From NCBI GenBank assembly GCA_977006965.1, contig OZ345362.1, forward strand, positions 2,666,001 to 2,730,000: 64,000 bases of DNA. The letters run 5' to 3'. A model generated the notes under the pieces. That model did no database searches. It saw only the letters and a list, made by a program, of their open reading frames with translations, and was not told the origin of the DNA. Origin of the DNA: Phymatolithon calcareum (lineage: Eukaryota > Rhodophyta > Florideophyceae > Hapalidiales). Below, one piece after another: positions 35,501 through 45,691 of the stretch (the first letter of the stretch is position 1; the number at the start of each line of letters is the position of its first letter). A program made the position numbers and the translations under genes.

Positions 35501-35678
35501 TCTTGGTCCTTAACTTCTTCAGAGTTGGTAGCCCAATGATCAAGTTGTACTTCGAGCTCGAAGAAACGAGGAATGTGATAGGCACACGGACGTGATCGAA
35601 GCTTACCGCAACTTCTTCCACAATACCGAGGCAATCCTCTGTGTCTCCTGCGTATCCTTCGAGCCTGCGTCGAGTTTG
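32589..35678 (-). pseudogene. pol: pol: protease end, reverse transcriptase, RNase H, integrase
   Basis: The frame continues the protease (VPITFLVSSSSKYNLIIGLP) and is uninterrupted for 1029 codons. An acidic spacer (DSTDEEEFTSESESDSD) leads to the reverse transcriptase, with FCVDFRKLNKL, FSTVDLFSGFWQI, MPFGLMNAPATFQRMM and the catalytic YLDD. RNase H follows (FIVSTDASSQAVGAVLSQ, FEREALAVVFAFKKF). The integrase has an HHCC zinc finger (H...H...CDEC) and a DDE core (WSLDFAGPL, LSDNGTQF, NGRAERMVRTLKAG). Its C-terminal region (KWTGPYRVTTADHPRYALQ) ends at TAG 32589-32591. It has no chromodomain of the usual chromovirus form. Called a pseudogene only because the nested insertion separates it from gag-pro; the domains themselves look intact. 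Confidence 0.94.
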
Positions 35679-35683
35679 GGTAG

Positions 35684-37415
35684 TGTAGTGCCACAACTCA
35701 AAACGAGCCGGCTGGGTCGTAAATCCAGTCTATAGACACAAAAAACACGACCAAATGAATAACACTCCAGAACAGTAGAAATTGGTTTCGTCACTCAAGT
35801 TGGTATGAAACAAGAAAACTTGTATCCTAGAATACGGAAATCTCACCAGTAACTTCAGAGGTGAAGCGTATGTCAAACAAACGTATCAACAAGTTTCAGA
35901 TAGAAACGAAGCGTGCAGGAACAGTCCTGGCGGTTCAAGGGTGGTTAGTCCGAGAACCCTTACGATCGCGGCTTCCCGCACTTCTTGTAGAGAAGTTTCT
36001 GTGGGGCGATAGCTAACTATCGTGGCAAGATAGTTAACCTTTTGCCGGTCTGGTCCTTCTGTTCTTTCTGGAGAACTTTGTACACGCACGGTGCCGTTGA
36101 GCCAAGAAAGCAAAGCTTCCCAATGTTATAGCCGCGCGAAACGACTGTCGAAGGGTCCCGAGACCAAAGTCCCTACGACGCGCCGTTGGCCTCAAGAGGA
36201 TCACAACTCCTCAAGAGTTTTGCTCAGGTGCGAGATACTTCCACAGGAAGGAGAAAGAACAGACAATCACCCGACGATGATTGTCACGGACGCGCAAGAG
36301 GACACGCAAAAAGGGGTCAGTCGTCGTGCGCGCGCAATGAGTTGTGAGTTACCAACCGTTAAGGAATAAAGCGGATTCGGCAAGATGAGTTTACTCCAAG
36401 ATCGGTTACGCTAAGGTAGCTCCCCTTTCTCTCCGAGGGCCGCTCGAAGAGAGGGAAGCTCTATATATCTACCGAAATGTCTACTGATGCGGCCCTTAGG
36501 GAGCTAGGAACTTGGCGATGGAAGCAGAAACCCAGCACACGCATTTCTATGATTCTATTGCACCATTAGTTTGCAACGGGCCAATAAGTGGCTTTCGTAA
36601 CAGATAAAATGATGCATGCTTGCCCAAATACGGTGGTAATTGCACCATCCTGTTACACACACAGTGCATATTTGCACTGATACGTATCGGTATTGTAAAT
36701 ATAACGCACGAGAAGGTCACTCTTGCAGCAGTGGGGTGCATTTCCGGCGTCCACGGCACGGAGACGGTGCAACATTGCGAAAGCTATGCACATATGCGTC
36801 TGAAAGCTTGCAAGGTACTGGATGACTGCTGATATCTGAGTCGTGACTCGTTTTTACCGGAAAAGCAATTGAAAAACTTGCTGAAGTATTTGTAGTTCCA
36901 CCTCCAATCCGGTCGCATCTTGCCTCGTATATCTAATAATATATTAATCTACTGCATGCGAAATATTTAGATGCTTCGATTGAAACTTCCCCCGGAAATC
37001 AAATATTTCGTAAAGTCATACTTCAAACCTTTGATCTGATTCAGGATCTCGAACATATGACTTGGAATCCAGTTCTGATTCACTTACATTAATTATGATT
37101 TCTTTGTCAATTACGGGCGGCTCTCTAAAATTGGAGTAATTGGAGTTCTACTCTCCTAAACTGTATGTGGAGTAATCTGAAGCTCACATTTGAGAGTATT
37201 GGCCAATAGCTAACCGACTCCGGATTAAATGGACCAACTAGAGTGGGTTTTATGCCCGTATTGCCGACTTCGGCTGAAAATTGTTTATATAAACCGTCTG
37301 TATCTCAGCGAAGACCGAGGAACAACCCCAACCCTGAGGGCCAACTCAAAGGAAGTTTATTTTTTCTCGCTTCCCTCGGAAGCTTCACCCTATCGACTGT
37401 ACCTTTGGTACGACA
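35684..37415 (+). mobile_element. nested 1732-bp TG...CA element, probably a solo LTR
   Basis: It begins TGTAGTGCCACAAC and ends GGTACGACA, giving short imperfect inverted termini (TGT.GT.CCA). It is flanked by the 5-bp target duplication GGTAG (35679-35683 and 37416-37420). Removing it with one GGTAG copy rejoins the protease reading frame exactly. It has no long open frame. A TATATAAA box lies at 37286-37293, about 120 bp before the plus-strand end, as in an LTR whose U3 is long and whose R-U5 is short. A small non-autonomous element cannot be excluded, but no internal primer site or second LTR was seen. Confidence 0.85.
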
Positions 37416-38888
37416 GGTAGGTATAATGCGAAGATGGTTGGCAAGATCACTAGACATCACGTTGGGGATGGCACCGGTGTCAAGGAGGGTATAGAATTCG
37501 AGGCCACTGACTTGAACTCGAGCAAACTCGTGACGGTTCATGAGCCTGACGGGCGCTACCAAGTTCGTCGTGTCGATTATCTGAACGTTCGGACCCTTCC
37601 TGGACAGAGCGCGTCGAGCAAAAAGCTTCTGAAGGTCTCCTCGCGCCTCATTTGCATCTCCACAGAGTAACTGACCGAAGGAAATACCTGAAGACGCTTG
37701 TGCGAGATTGGACATCAAGTCGTACTTCTCCACGCGGCTTCCCAGTTCCTTAGCCGCCGCGTTCTTCGTACGTTTCCGGGTAACCTTTCTCTTAGGTTTC
37801 TTAGCCACGCGACTGGGAATTGCCCTGCGAGGACCGTCGAGGACAGTGGGTGAGCGTGCAATATGCATTGGATCGCCATCCCCTTCTCGGCGCGGATTTT
37901 TCGGGAGAGGCTCACCTTCGGCCGTACGCTTGACGGCGGAAACCTCTTCATCCGCCTGGAATGTTTCACGATCCGGGGCGAGCGTGAGGACGTTGGCATT
38001 TTCGGCTGGGGGAGGTGCCTGCTGTGCCATAGGTGCTTCCTGGGGGCGTTGCTGTTGACGAGCGATAGCTTGGTCAATCTCATGGCGCTGCTTTGAGTAG
38101 CAGGCAACTTCGTTGTGGCCCCACTTCTTGCAGAAGCGGCACTTCATCTCCTTCATAGGGTTGTCTCTGCACTGTGTCGACACATGACCTTCCGCTTTGC
38201 AATAGCTGCAGGTCTTGGGACGTCCAGCGGGCTGGAGGACTTCCTTCCTCTGGGAGATGGCGAGTGCAAGTTCGCCCATCTGCTCACAGAGTTTGTCAAT
38301 CTTCTTCTCCTCCTCTGACTGGAAGGAGACTTGTGCCCCCGTGCCTTTAGCGACATTTGGGGAGTCGATGTGACATTCCGTAGGATAGATCAGTTTCTGT
38401 CCCTCGGCATAACTGGAACAGGCTGCCTTGATCTCGGTAAAGGTAGCGGCACCCCGCAACAGAACGAACTGGAAGAGAGTAGGTGAGGACGAAATGGCAT
38501 CACGGAGGAGACCTCGCATGGCAGATTCATTGAACTTGGCTTCGCGGTACAGCTTTTCAGCTTTTTGGATGAATGTGTCAATGTCACCTCCGGTGTATTT
38601 GAGGGTGACAGCTTCACGCATGATGGATTCTTGACTGCGGCGCGGCGCAAACTCGTCGAGAAGACTCGCCTTGACTGTGGCGTAGTCCTTTGACTCGGGG
38701 GTTGGGGTGTCCTCGCGGACAAACTTGTCTTAGTAAAAGTCAAAGGCCTTTTCGGTCAGGTGTTGAACGACTCGTTCGGCCTTCTCCTCGACGGAGGCTT
38801 CTTTCTGGACAATGTTTTCGTAGACGAAGAAGAACTTCCTGGCGTCGGTGTCCCCATTGAAGGTTATGAGCTCACTGGGAGGCGCCAT
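37416..38888 (-). pseudogene. gag-pro: gag and N-terminal half of protease (gypsy element)
   Basis: The frame starts at ATG 38888 just inside the 5' LTR. One nonsense codon, TAA 38730-38732 (codon 53), interrupts an otherwise open 491-codon frame. Gag contains a helical capsid-like region and two zinc knuckles of exact CX2CX4HX4C form (CSYCKAEGHVSTQC, CRFCKKWGHNEVAC) that bind the RNA. A long basic/Pro linker follows, then the retropepsin start FYTLLDTGAIPNVMS with the catalytic D-T-G. The frame is cut at 37416 by the nested element. Beyond that point the reading is insertion sequence and stops at 37305. Confidence 0.92.
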
Positions 38889-38909
38889 CGCCCTGCTGGG
38901 GGTACCAAA

Positions 38910-39298
38910 TGTGGGGATAAAAAGAGAGAGAAAAAGAGAGAGAGAGGTGTTTTTGTTTGTTTTTCTTTTTGTTGGGGGTGCTCTTTGGTGCGGACCGTGA
39001 GCTTCCCTCCTTCTCGCCGAAGGTCGAAGTAGGATACTATATAAACTAGCGCTAGGTTTTGCCGGAGCTCTTGCGAGCAGCACCCAGCTCACTGTAAGAC
39101 TAACTAAACGAGGGTACAATTAAAAAAATATAACTCTATTGGAGATCTGCCTTCGTCAGCGAATTTGTAAACGGTACACCGCCAACCTGGCGACATCGGC
39201 AAGCAACCGGATGCGCTGGGTATGATAGTAACAGCAATGATTCCTTCGGCACGTTCCAGCCTATTCAATCAACAAGTCGGCCAATATTGGGGTCAGCA
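38910..39298 (-). repeat. 5' LTR of the gypsy element
   Basis: Same 389-bp length as the other LTR, with TG...CA termini, followed by AACAT at 39299-39303. The gag ATG (38888) lies only 21 nt inside its inner edge, so the leader is unusually short. Confidence 0.97.
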
Positions 39299-39303
39299 AA
39301 CAT

Positions 39304-40856
39304 GCAGAAAAACATGGATTTCATGTTTTGCATTTTGCAGCATGCGTTTCTAAAATTCATCGGCTCATGTTTTACCCTTCTTGATCGTCAATACTCTCTG
39401 CGGGCCGTGAGCACATGCTTATTCCCCTATAGTTTAAGAAAGTGCAAAAAAATTAGCTGACGGAGGTTAAAAGCGATGAATATTGCCTCCGACTGAACGT
39501 AAAACTCGCCCATTTTGGCCGTATTTTGCAAAAAGCAGTCGTAAAACGCGAACGGAAGCATTTAAATTTTTAAATATTTTTAATCAAATCTGAATCACAA
39601 ACTTGAGATCTTTAAGAAAGGGCTATAATATTTTGGAAATTTGGAACCAATAACGAGTAAGGAGCTGTTAAAAAGAGGCAAAACACGAAAATCGACACGA
39701 AACATGAAAAACGTGCAAAATGGAGATTCGTATATTTAGTTACGTACGCTTTTTCTGCTACCGAGGGAATTGCCTACTCAATCACCAAGTGGTTTCATAT
39801 ATACGTGATGCTATGCTGAATCCGATCCGAATCAAACGCTCTACGCTCATCTGCGTGCCAGGCACGAAACGGTCAATCGTCGATTGAAACAGTTTGCTCT
39901 TCTGGCGAATCGATTTCGTCACGAAAAATAAAGCCATTCATATTGCTTGCATGCCATCGCGAATATTGTGCAGCTTAGTTTGGTCAGTGAGCCTCTTTTT
40001 CTGTCCCTTTCTAGTCTACAGAAGCAGTAAAGACACCATGGTATCCATTGAGAACTAAATCGCAGTCCAGAAATGTGGCCTGATTCCTTTGCCCAAGCTA
40101 GCAGTAATTTTAGAGTAACCTGTGTTTGATCAAACGATATTGTTTTCATATATCGACAAAATTTCCTGACAATTCGAGATTCGAGAATAACAAAAAATCC
40201 TCAGAAAATCTGTAAATTCATCGTTTTAAGAACTTTCCCGCATCTCCCAGTGCGCTACCCCGGTGCGATATTTCGGAGACATCCACAGAGTAGTATGTGA
40301 CACCGAGTCCACACGTAAATCAATAAACCCACATGTACTCCGAAGGAATGTTGGAGTCGCCGTTTCGAGTCCTGTGACAGGCAAGAATTGACTTATCTTC
40401 CGCAAAGGGCACGTGGATGTCGCCGTTTGCCGCAGTACTCGCGGGAAGCAGTTACGCGAGTACCCAGAATGAATCCAAGCCGGGCGCATTTTAATTGCCC
40501 CCCTACTAGATGTTGAGCAACGTACACTATGTTTAGCTCAGACATCCTGCAATAGAAGCATGAAAGAGAGAAAGAAATTGCTCTAAATATCCTCATTTCC
40601 TCTGGACACCACGGGACTGTTCGCGATTTGGCCGAGCTTTTGAATATCCCAACTGCCTTCTGCAGCATGACTCGGTAATTTACGGATAGCTGCAGCTGCA
40701 CAGGTGCCCCGAATGCGCTGTTGGAGGTGAAACGAAATGATCGGGAAACCGGGGGATCTGATGGAATAATTGATCTCTCAGGCAAACGTACCAATAAAAC
40801 GTATGTGGATCTCGAATTACTTTTGCTGTGACTTGAATAACTTTTTATGTACACTG
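39304..40856. other. intergenic stretch with transposon remnants
   Basis: Apart from the transposase fragment at 39841-40012, a plus-strand stretch at about 40560-40840 reads as degraded coding sequence (HHGTVRDLAELLNIP, then after a stop GAPNALLEVKRNDRETGG). It may be a helix-turn-helix remnant. No complete gene is present. Confidence 0.35.
39841..40012 (+). pseudogene. fragment of the IS4/IS5-like DDE transposase
   Basis: The plus-strand reading LRARHETVNRRLKQFALLAN, followed by RFRHEK, a stop, and then IVQLSLVSEPLFLSL, matches the C-terminus of the transposase at 10705-11613 (RARHETVNRRFKQF...PLFEIEF). Upstream parts are not recognisable, so only the last 60 codons survive. It marks a second, older copy of the same family, just outside the right end of the gypsy element. 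Confidence 0.75.
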
Positions 40857-42765
40857 TTAAATTAGTTTGTGCTTCTTCGAAAGGCCAATCGACCTTGATC
40901 GAGGGATGCAGTGTGTGTCCAAAATCGAAGCCGCCTCATCCTCCGCCGCTTTTCTGTCTATCACAATAAGTTCGTCATCTCCATGTTCAAAATGGAAATA
41001 CTTCTCATGTCTCGCACACGAATCAATAAGTTTCGCCAAATGCGCCAAGCTGAGAACCTTCGTCTTATTAAATCGGTGCAAAATTTTCACGTCCTCGCCA
41101 TAATCGTAGCCCTCATTCACATCCGCACTCAGAATTTGGGACAGCACAACAATCTCCGTCCTTCCGTCCACTGTCTTCTGCGCCCGATGAAACTGGTCAA
41201 TGAGCTGTACCGGTGCGTCGAACAGAAAATCGTCCCCGTAAACGGTGCGCAAGAAGGGTTCACTCAAAACTTGAAATACACAACCACCGCATATGAGATA
41301 GTCCGGTTGTTTTCGAATGGCGCAAATGGGCGCCAGACGCGCCTCACCCATTCGTGGAAGCCGATACGTAACATTGAGAGTTTGCGAATCGCGTCGCACG
41401 GAAACTCGAATCTGTTCCCCGACAAACTTCTTCGTCAGCTCGTAACTGAAGCATATTCTTTCCTGTCCAGACTGGAATGGGATAGTGCCTGCGCTGGAAA
41501 CTGGAATGCTGTCGATATGAGTGATAATGTCCCCCTTTTGGAGCACTTGGGCGGCATCGGAAATCTCATCCACTCGTCGAACAAGGACACCACCTATGTC
41601 GTCTGGAATGCCAAGAGCTTCCCGCATGTATTCGTTCTCTGTTGACTGCCAAGAAAATCCAGCATAGGGAAAGCCGGTGTATTGACCATTTGCGGCAATG
41701 TCATCCAAAAAGTGCTGCACTGGACCGCTGGCCCATGGGATGAAATATCCGACACTCTCGGCTTCTGAGGCATCTATACTTTGGAAGGCGATTCCGAGGA
41801 CTTGGAAATTCTGATCCAGGACGGGACCACCGCTATTGCCAGAGTTGATTGCCGCGTCAATTTGAACTGCCAAGAGGCTTTCGTTGCTTTGTGCATATTT
41901 CTGTACAACGAAGATACGAAGTCGGGCATTAAGTTAGAAAGCAGTTCGAAACCCGTTGTTGCCCAAGTCATATGCTACATACCTGCATCTCGACACGGCT
42001 CGTGACACCGGTGGTGACCGAAATGGATTCACCTGGATATGCGTATCCAACAACCATGCAATAATCGTTCAAAGCAGTCATTCCACCGGCAGTTAAATAA
42101 GGATAATGAACACCCGAGTTAGAATCTACACTACGAGGAGGATACGTCTTCGGCATTACCGTAAACCCTTTCGCCGACCTCCCCCTGGAAGCACCGTTCT
42201 CCGCACTATTATCCGGAGCAGGTGCAGTGACAATGGCATTTTCATGCTCCTCCCAAAAGCGTTTATCCGGCACCTGGAGCATCGCCACATCGCACTCAGT
42301 TCCAACGGATACGACTTTCGCGCGATATTTGGTATCACTGCCGCGTCGCTTAATCATGACGACGGTGTGGTGCTCAACGGCATGCGCGTTGGTGAGAATT
42401 CTGCGTTCTGAAATGATGAATCCAGTGGAGGTGCTCAATTTCTGAGACGTCATTGACCACGGCAATGCATAATTCGGCTCGCAATGAGTTGCAAATATCT
42501 TGACGACACAATCCAGAATATGGTTCGGTACCGGCACACTCCGCATCGGACGTGTAGCGACGGAAACATCTGACGGTCGACGAACTTGATCGTGCACAGC
42601 ATCAGCTCCGTTCAATGCGCTCTGCTTATCAGCCGGTTGGCTGACCGTCGCCTTCACTTTCCGCTTCCTGATTTGCATCCGCTTTGGTTGCATTATTGCA
42701 CCTCGCGATACAGATGGTGCCCAGAATCGGCATGGTGCAGCCGCGAAAGCTTCCCTAAGACCCAT
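40857..42765 (-). CDS. DEG9: Deg9-like HtrA/DegP serine protease, two exons
   Basis: Exon 1 is 42765-41983 and exon 2 is 41900-40857; the spliced product is 608 aa. The intron was placed because exon 1 ends RVEMQ in phase 0 and exon 2 continues KYAQSNESLLAVQIDAAINS, as Deg9-type proteases do. The trypsin-like domain shows all three catalytic residues: His128 (ILTNAHAV), Asp159 (CDVAMLQV) and Ser284 (GNSGGPV). A PDZ domain follows (GVLVRRVDEISDAAQVLQKG, DIITHIDSIPV), then a second PDZ-like C-terminal region with the VVLSQILSADVNEGY segment seen in Deg9. The N-terminus has MQIRKRKVK, which suits a nuclear/nucleolar signal as in plant Deg9, though an organellar peptide is not excluded. It shares a 0.4-kb divergent promoter region with the DUF2358 gene. 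Confidence 0.9.
41901..41982 (-). other. 82-nt spliceosomal intron in the Deg9-like gene
   Basis: Donor GTATGT at 41982 and acceptor GTACAG ending at 41901. It contains in-frame stops, and its removal joins two halves of the trypsin fold in phase 0, just before the catalytic serine. Confidence 0.88.
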
Positions 42766-43189
42766 TGCATGAAAATACAGTGCCGGCTTTGCTTCGCATG
42801 TGAATTACCTCGCGAGGAAGATGTAGGACGAATACGGAACGGTACACTCTCGCGGGATCATGCGGAGATTCACACGTGTGCTCAGATCAGAGCTGAAACC
42901 GCCACATGGAAGGATCAGCCAATCAAAACGCATGTTTTCCGGCTCGAGATATTGCAAAAAGCATCCTCCCCTCTTCTCGATGGAACACATCCATTCCCGC
43001 ACACGCGCAAGCCAATGCAGTCTGCGTTCTGCGTCATCCATGCTCGAACCGCCCCTACATCGAAGCAACCTCTCTCACTGACGCGTCTGGCCGAGCGTGC
43101 TGGTCGGTTGCGATGTCCTTTCTGGCGGCGGCGTGCCAGCGATGCGCTGGACACGCTAGGCGCGCTACTCATCTGGGCGGCGGCACGAC

Positions 43190-43711
43190 ATGCCTCGCTG
43201 CCAAGACGCGATTCGCCTCGGTCCTGCCATGCCGCTGACAATGCGAGTGCAGCGCATCCGCGCGGACTTCGAGGAGCGGCAGTACTACGTAACGGGGCGT
43301 CTTTCGCGTGAATTGTACGCACCAGACTGCGTCTTTGACGGTCCGGACCCCGACACGCCCGTGTGCGGCGTGAGGAAATGGACAAGTGCTACGGCCGGTC
43401 TTTTTGATCACGATCGGTCGAGAATTGATTTGCTGGATATTCGAGTTGTGCATGAACGAGAGGTGAGGGCGGATTGGCGATTGGAAGGCGTTCTCAAATT
43501 GCCGTGGAAACCGAGTATTAAGGCGTATACCGGTACCACGATTTACCGGTTTGATGAGAGAGGGCTTGTTTATGACCATTTTGAAATATGGTCCATTTCA
43601 GCAATTGATGCTTTTATATCCGTTATTTGGCCGTCGTTCGGAGCGCCCGCCGCACCTGACGTCAGTGTCATGCTTGCGACTTCTGGAGCGTCAAAGCTTG
43701 GCGATGGCTGA
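43190..43711 (+). CDS. DUF2358 / NTF2-like protein, probably plastid
   Basis: 173 codons from ATG 43190; an in-frame TAG at 43157 rules out a longer frame without an intron. The domain opens with ADFEERQYYVTGRLSRELYA, then DCVFDGPDPDTPVCGVRKW and LFDHDRSRIDLLDIRV. It continues with WRLEGVLKLPWKPSIKAYTG and FDERGLVYDHFEIWSISAID. This is the cone-shaped NTF2-like fold of the DUF2358 family, known mainly from plants and algae and usually plastid-located, with no established biochemical function. The short Arg-rich N-terminus is a poor complete transit peptide, so an upstream exon in 42800-43150 is possible. It is divergent from the Deg9-like gene. Confidence 0.78.
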   Translation: MPRCQDAIRLGPAMPLTMRVQRIRADFEERQYYVTGRLSRELYAPDCVFDGPDPDTPVCGVRKWTSATAGLFDHDRSRIDLLDIRVVHEREVRADWRLEGVLKLPWKPSIKAYTGTTIYRFDERGLVYDHFEIWSISAIDAFISVIWPSFGAPAAPDVSVMLATSGASKLGDG

Positions 43712-44245
43712 ACGCGTTTGAAATCCTTCTTGTTCGCATTCCAGTCATACGTTATTTCCAACTCATTAATCATCCAAGCTTGGTTCTACAGTACGATCAT
43801 ATGTCAATTCTCTGGTCGGAATCGAATTCATGGTGGGCAAAAGCGGACGATCTATGCTTCGCGTCCTCAAGACGCTGTTCTTGCAGCTAAGATTTAACTA
43901 TTGTCAACTGGCATTAGTCATAGAGGGAGGAAAGACATCACGTCCTTCATTTGACCGTACTCAATTAGCATTTTTTCAATAAGAGCATCCTCGCCTAAAG
44001 CGAGCAAAATCAGACGGTCTGCTAGTGCACATGCTCCTTATCAAGTTGCTGTTAGTGGAAGATCTGAGCACTATCGATCTATCTCTATTCGATGTTGTAC
44101 AAATTTTTCTCAAAATACTATACGAGTCGCGACGAAACGCAAATTCACGTCGCAATCGGTCTCCAGCTCACCTGGAAGGGGCAGCATCGATGTCGTCCAG
44201 AGCACTTCTTGAAACCTTCTTCCATTGTTGTCCAATTCCAGCCAG
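43712..44245. other. convergent intergenic region
   Basis: About 0.5 kb between the 3' ends of the DUF2358 gene (plus) and the mitochondrial carrier gene (minus). It is AT-rich and holds only chance open frames; no terminator-like structure or repeat stands out. Confidence 0.5.
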
Positions 44246-45148
44246 TTACCTCAAAAACAATTTCAGAACTTGCTCATAAGTGACAAAAGTAACCGCCGAT
44301 TGCGGTACAACGCGAGCAACATTAGCCCACAGCCCTCGATAAAATCCGCGAACACCTTCATATTTCAACATATGCCAACTCGCCCCCAAAAAACTTGAAT
44401 AAACAGTACGACTCGCATTCCTTTCCTGCATTCTCGTTCGCACAACCTGCAACGGGTATGCCGCAACCGATGCAATCAACTTCGACGCCGTCGACGCAAT
44501 AATAGAATGCACAACTGAAGTACCCTTATAAATCCCCCCATCATCCTTCAACATACTCTTAAAAAGTTCATACATCGTAAACTGAATCGCCCCATGCGAC
44601 ACCAACCAAATACTCGGTCCCAACCCCCGATAAAACCCGCGGATCCCCTCATTTGTCGCAATGCCGCTCACCGTGTGCCACAACCCACGCGGCACGTTAC
44701 CCTTAGCGTCACGTAATTGCCGCCGCGTCTTGACAACCCAGATGGGATTGGTGAGCACGGAGGTGGCGACGCCGGCAATAGTTCCCGCCGTGAGATCGCG
44801 CGACGTGGAGCGTGTGAAGAAAGGTGCAATCAATGCACGCACAGCGTAGAAACTCTGAAAGTAGATCGCCCATGACACCGCGCTGCCCACCAGTGCTGGC
44901 ACCGCGCCGCTGTAGATTACGCCTGGACCGCGCGTCAGCAGTGAGAGCGCTACCGTGCGCGTGCTGCGCGCCTCGCGCGAAGCTTGCAGGCGCGTTTTCA
45001 AAGTGTCCAGCGGGTGCAGGAGCAGCACGGTCATGGCACCGGCGGTGGCGCCGGCTACGGCTTCGGAGTAGCGCATTGTGAAGGGTGGTGGTTGAACAGT
45101 CTTCTTGATTGATTCGGCTGGAGGAGCTCCCATTGCGCCTGCTTGCAT
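44246..45148 (-). CDS. mitochondrial carrier, SLC25A32/FLX1-like (folate/FAD type)
   Basis: 300-aa inner-membrane carrier from ATG 45148, without introns. Three ~100-residue repeats are visible, each with the carrier signature: PLDTLKTRLQ in repeat 1, PIWVVKTRRQ in repeat 2 and PLQVVRTRMQ in repeat 3. The matching (F/Y)-x-G motifs after the first helices are GVIYSGAVPAL, IRGFYRGLGPSIW and VRGFYRGLWANV. PIWVVKTR in repeat 2 and a YPLQVVRTRMQ-type third motif are typical of the folate/FAD/pyrimidine-nucleotide branch (SLC25A32, FLX1, RIM2). I place it nearest SLC25A32 by this pattern only; the substrate is inferred. Convergent with the DUF2358 gene. Confidence 0.88.
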   Translation of the reverse strand: MQAGAMGAPPAESIKKTVQPPPFTMRYSEAVAGATAGAMTVLLLHPLDTLKTRLQASREARSTRTVALSLLTRGPGVIYSGAVPALVGSAVSWAIYFQSFYAVRALIAPFFTRSTSRDLTAGTIAGVATSVLTNPIWVVKTRRQLRDAKGNVPRGLWHTVSGIATNEGIRGFYRGLGPSIWLVSHGAIQFTMYELFKSMLKDDGGIYKGTSVVHSIIASTASKLIASVAAYPLQVVRTRMQERNASRTVYSSFLGASWHMLKYEGVRGFYRGLWANVARVVPQSAVTFVTYEQVLKLFLR

Positions 45149-45691
45149 TATTTATAAAGGTTCGCGATTTGGTTTAATGAGCGCAGACCAATAAGGCCAC
45201 TGAAGTGTGTGTGCCAGCAGTACTGTAGGTAGAATTATAATAATTATATTAAAATTGAGAGGATTACCGTAGGGTTAAAGGTGGCACAGAAGTTGCACAG
45301 TGATTGCGTTTGGGTCATCGGCAACGAAAAGAGCTATGCAGGATTGGATTGGATTGGATTGAATTGGACTGGCAATTTTATTCCTTCCTGCCAACATCTA
45401 TCTGCACAGTAAAATGGATATGGAAATGACGATACAGTAAGAATAGGTTTGATTCGATTTTATAATGCTCCATCCATCACAATACAGTAATGTCCATGAA
45501 GCAAGCAACGTAAATAAACCGTGAATTCTGTTTTGCCTAAAGTCCAACGCATGCTTTGCCACTAAAGGTATATAGCGCACGGAATTCACATCGCATTGGT
45601 GACTGGCCCTTGCATTGGCGTTCCGTTCTGCAAAGGCTGCGGATGTCAGATACTGTATGGACCATACATACATACATATTACATGTTGTAC
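45149..45691. other. intergenic region with a short GATTG microsatellite
   Basis: Contains the promoter side of the carrier gene and the 3' flank of TIM10. A (GGATT)n-like run of about 30 bp lies at 45340-45366. Nothing else is recognisable. Confidence 0.5.

Larger units (their letters stand above)
29791..39298 (-). mobile_element. complete Ty3/gypsy-type LTR retrotransposon carrying a nested insertion
   Basis: Two 389-bp LTRs in direct orientation bound the element. Each begins TG and ends CA, and the whole is flanked by the 5-bp target duplication AACAT (29786-29790 and 39299-39303). Gag-protease lies at the right and pol at the left on the minus strand, so the 5' LTR is the right-hand copy. 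Domain order is gag, protease, reverse transcriptase, RNase H, integrase, which defines Ty3/gypsy rather than copia. Without the nested 1732-bp insertion and its extra target copy the element would be about 7.8 kb. A 2.4-kb segment follows pol. No clear polypurine tract was found next to the 3' LTR. The candidate primer site, starting TGGTACCCCCAGC two bases after the 5' LTR, matches no tRNA I can name. Confidence 0.96.

Noticed and set aside
37305-37415. C-terminal extension of the gag-protease ORF
   Set aside because: These 37 codons are translated from the nested element, not from the retrotransposon; the true continuation resumes at 35678.
38888-38909. Primer-binding site of the gypsy element matching a named tRNA
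   Set aside because: TGGTACCCCCAGC begins with the expected TGG, but I could not match it to a specific tRNA 3' end, so no tRNA is named.
40911-41645. 244-codon plus-strand frame opposite the Deg9-like gene
   Set aside because: Shadow of exon 2 on the other strand; the sense strand shows a clear protease.
42586-43311. 241-codon plus-strand open frame overlapping the Deg9-like and DUF2358 genes
   Set aside because: Starts without ATG inside exon 1 of the Deg9-like gene and overlaps the DUF2358 CDS in another frame; composition is not protein-like.
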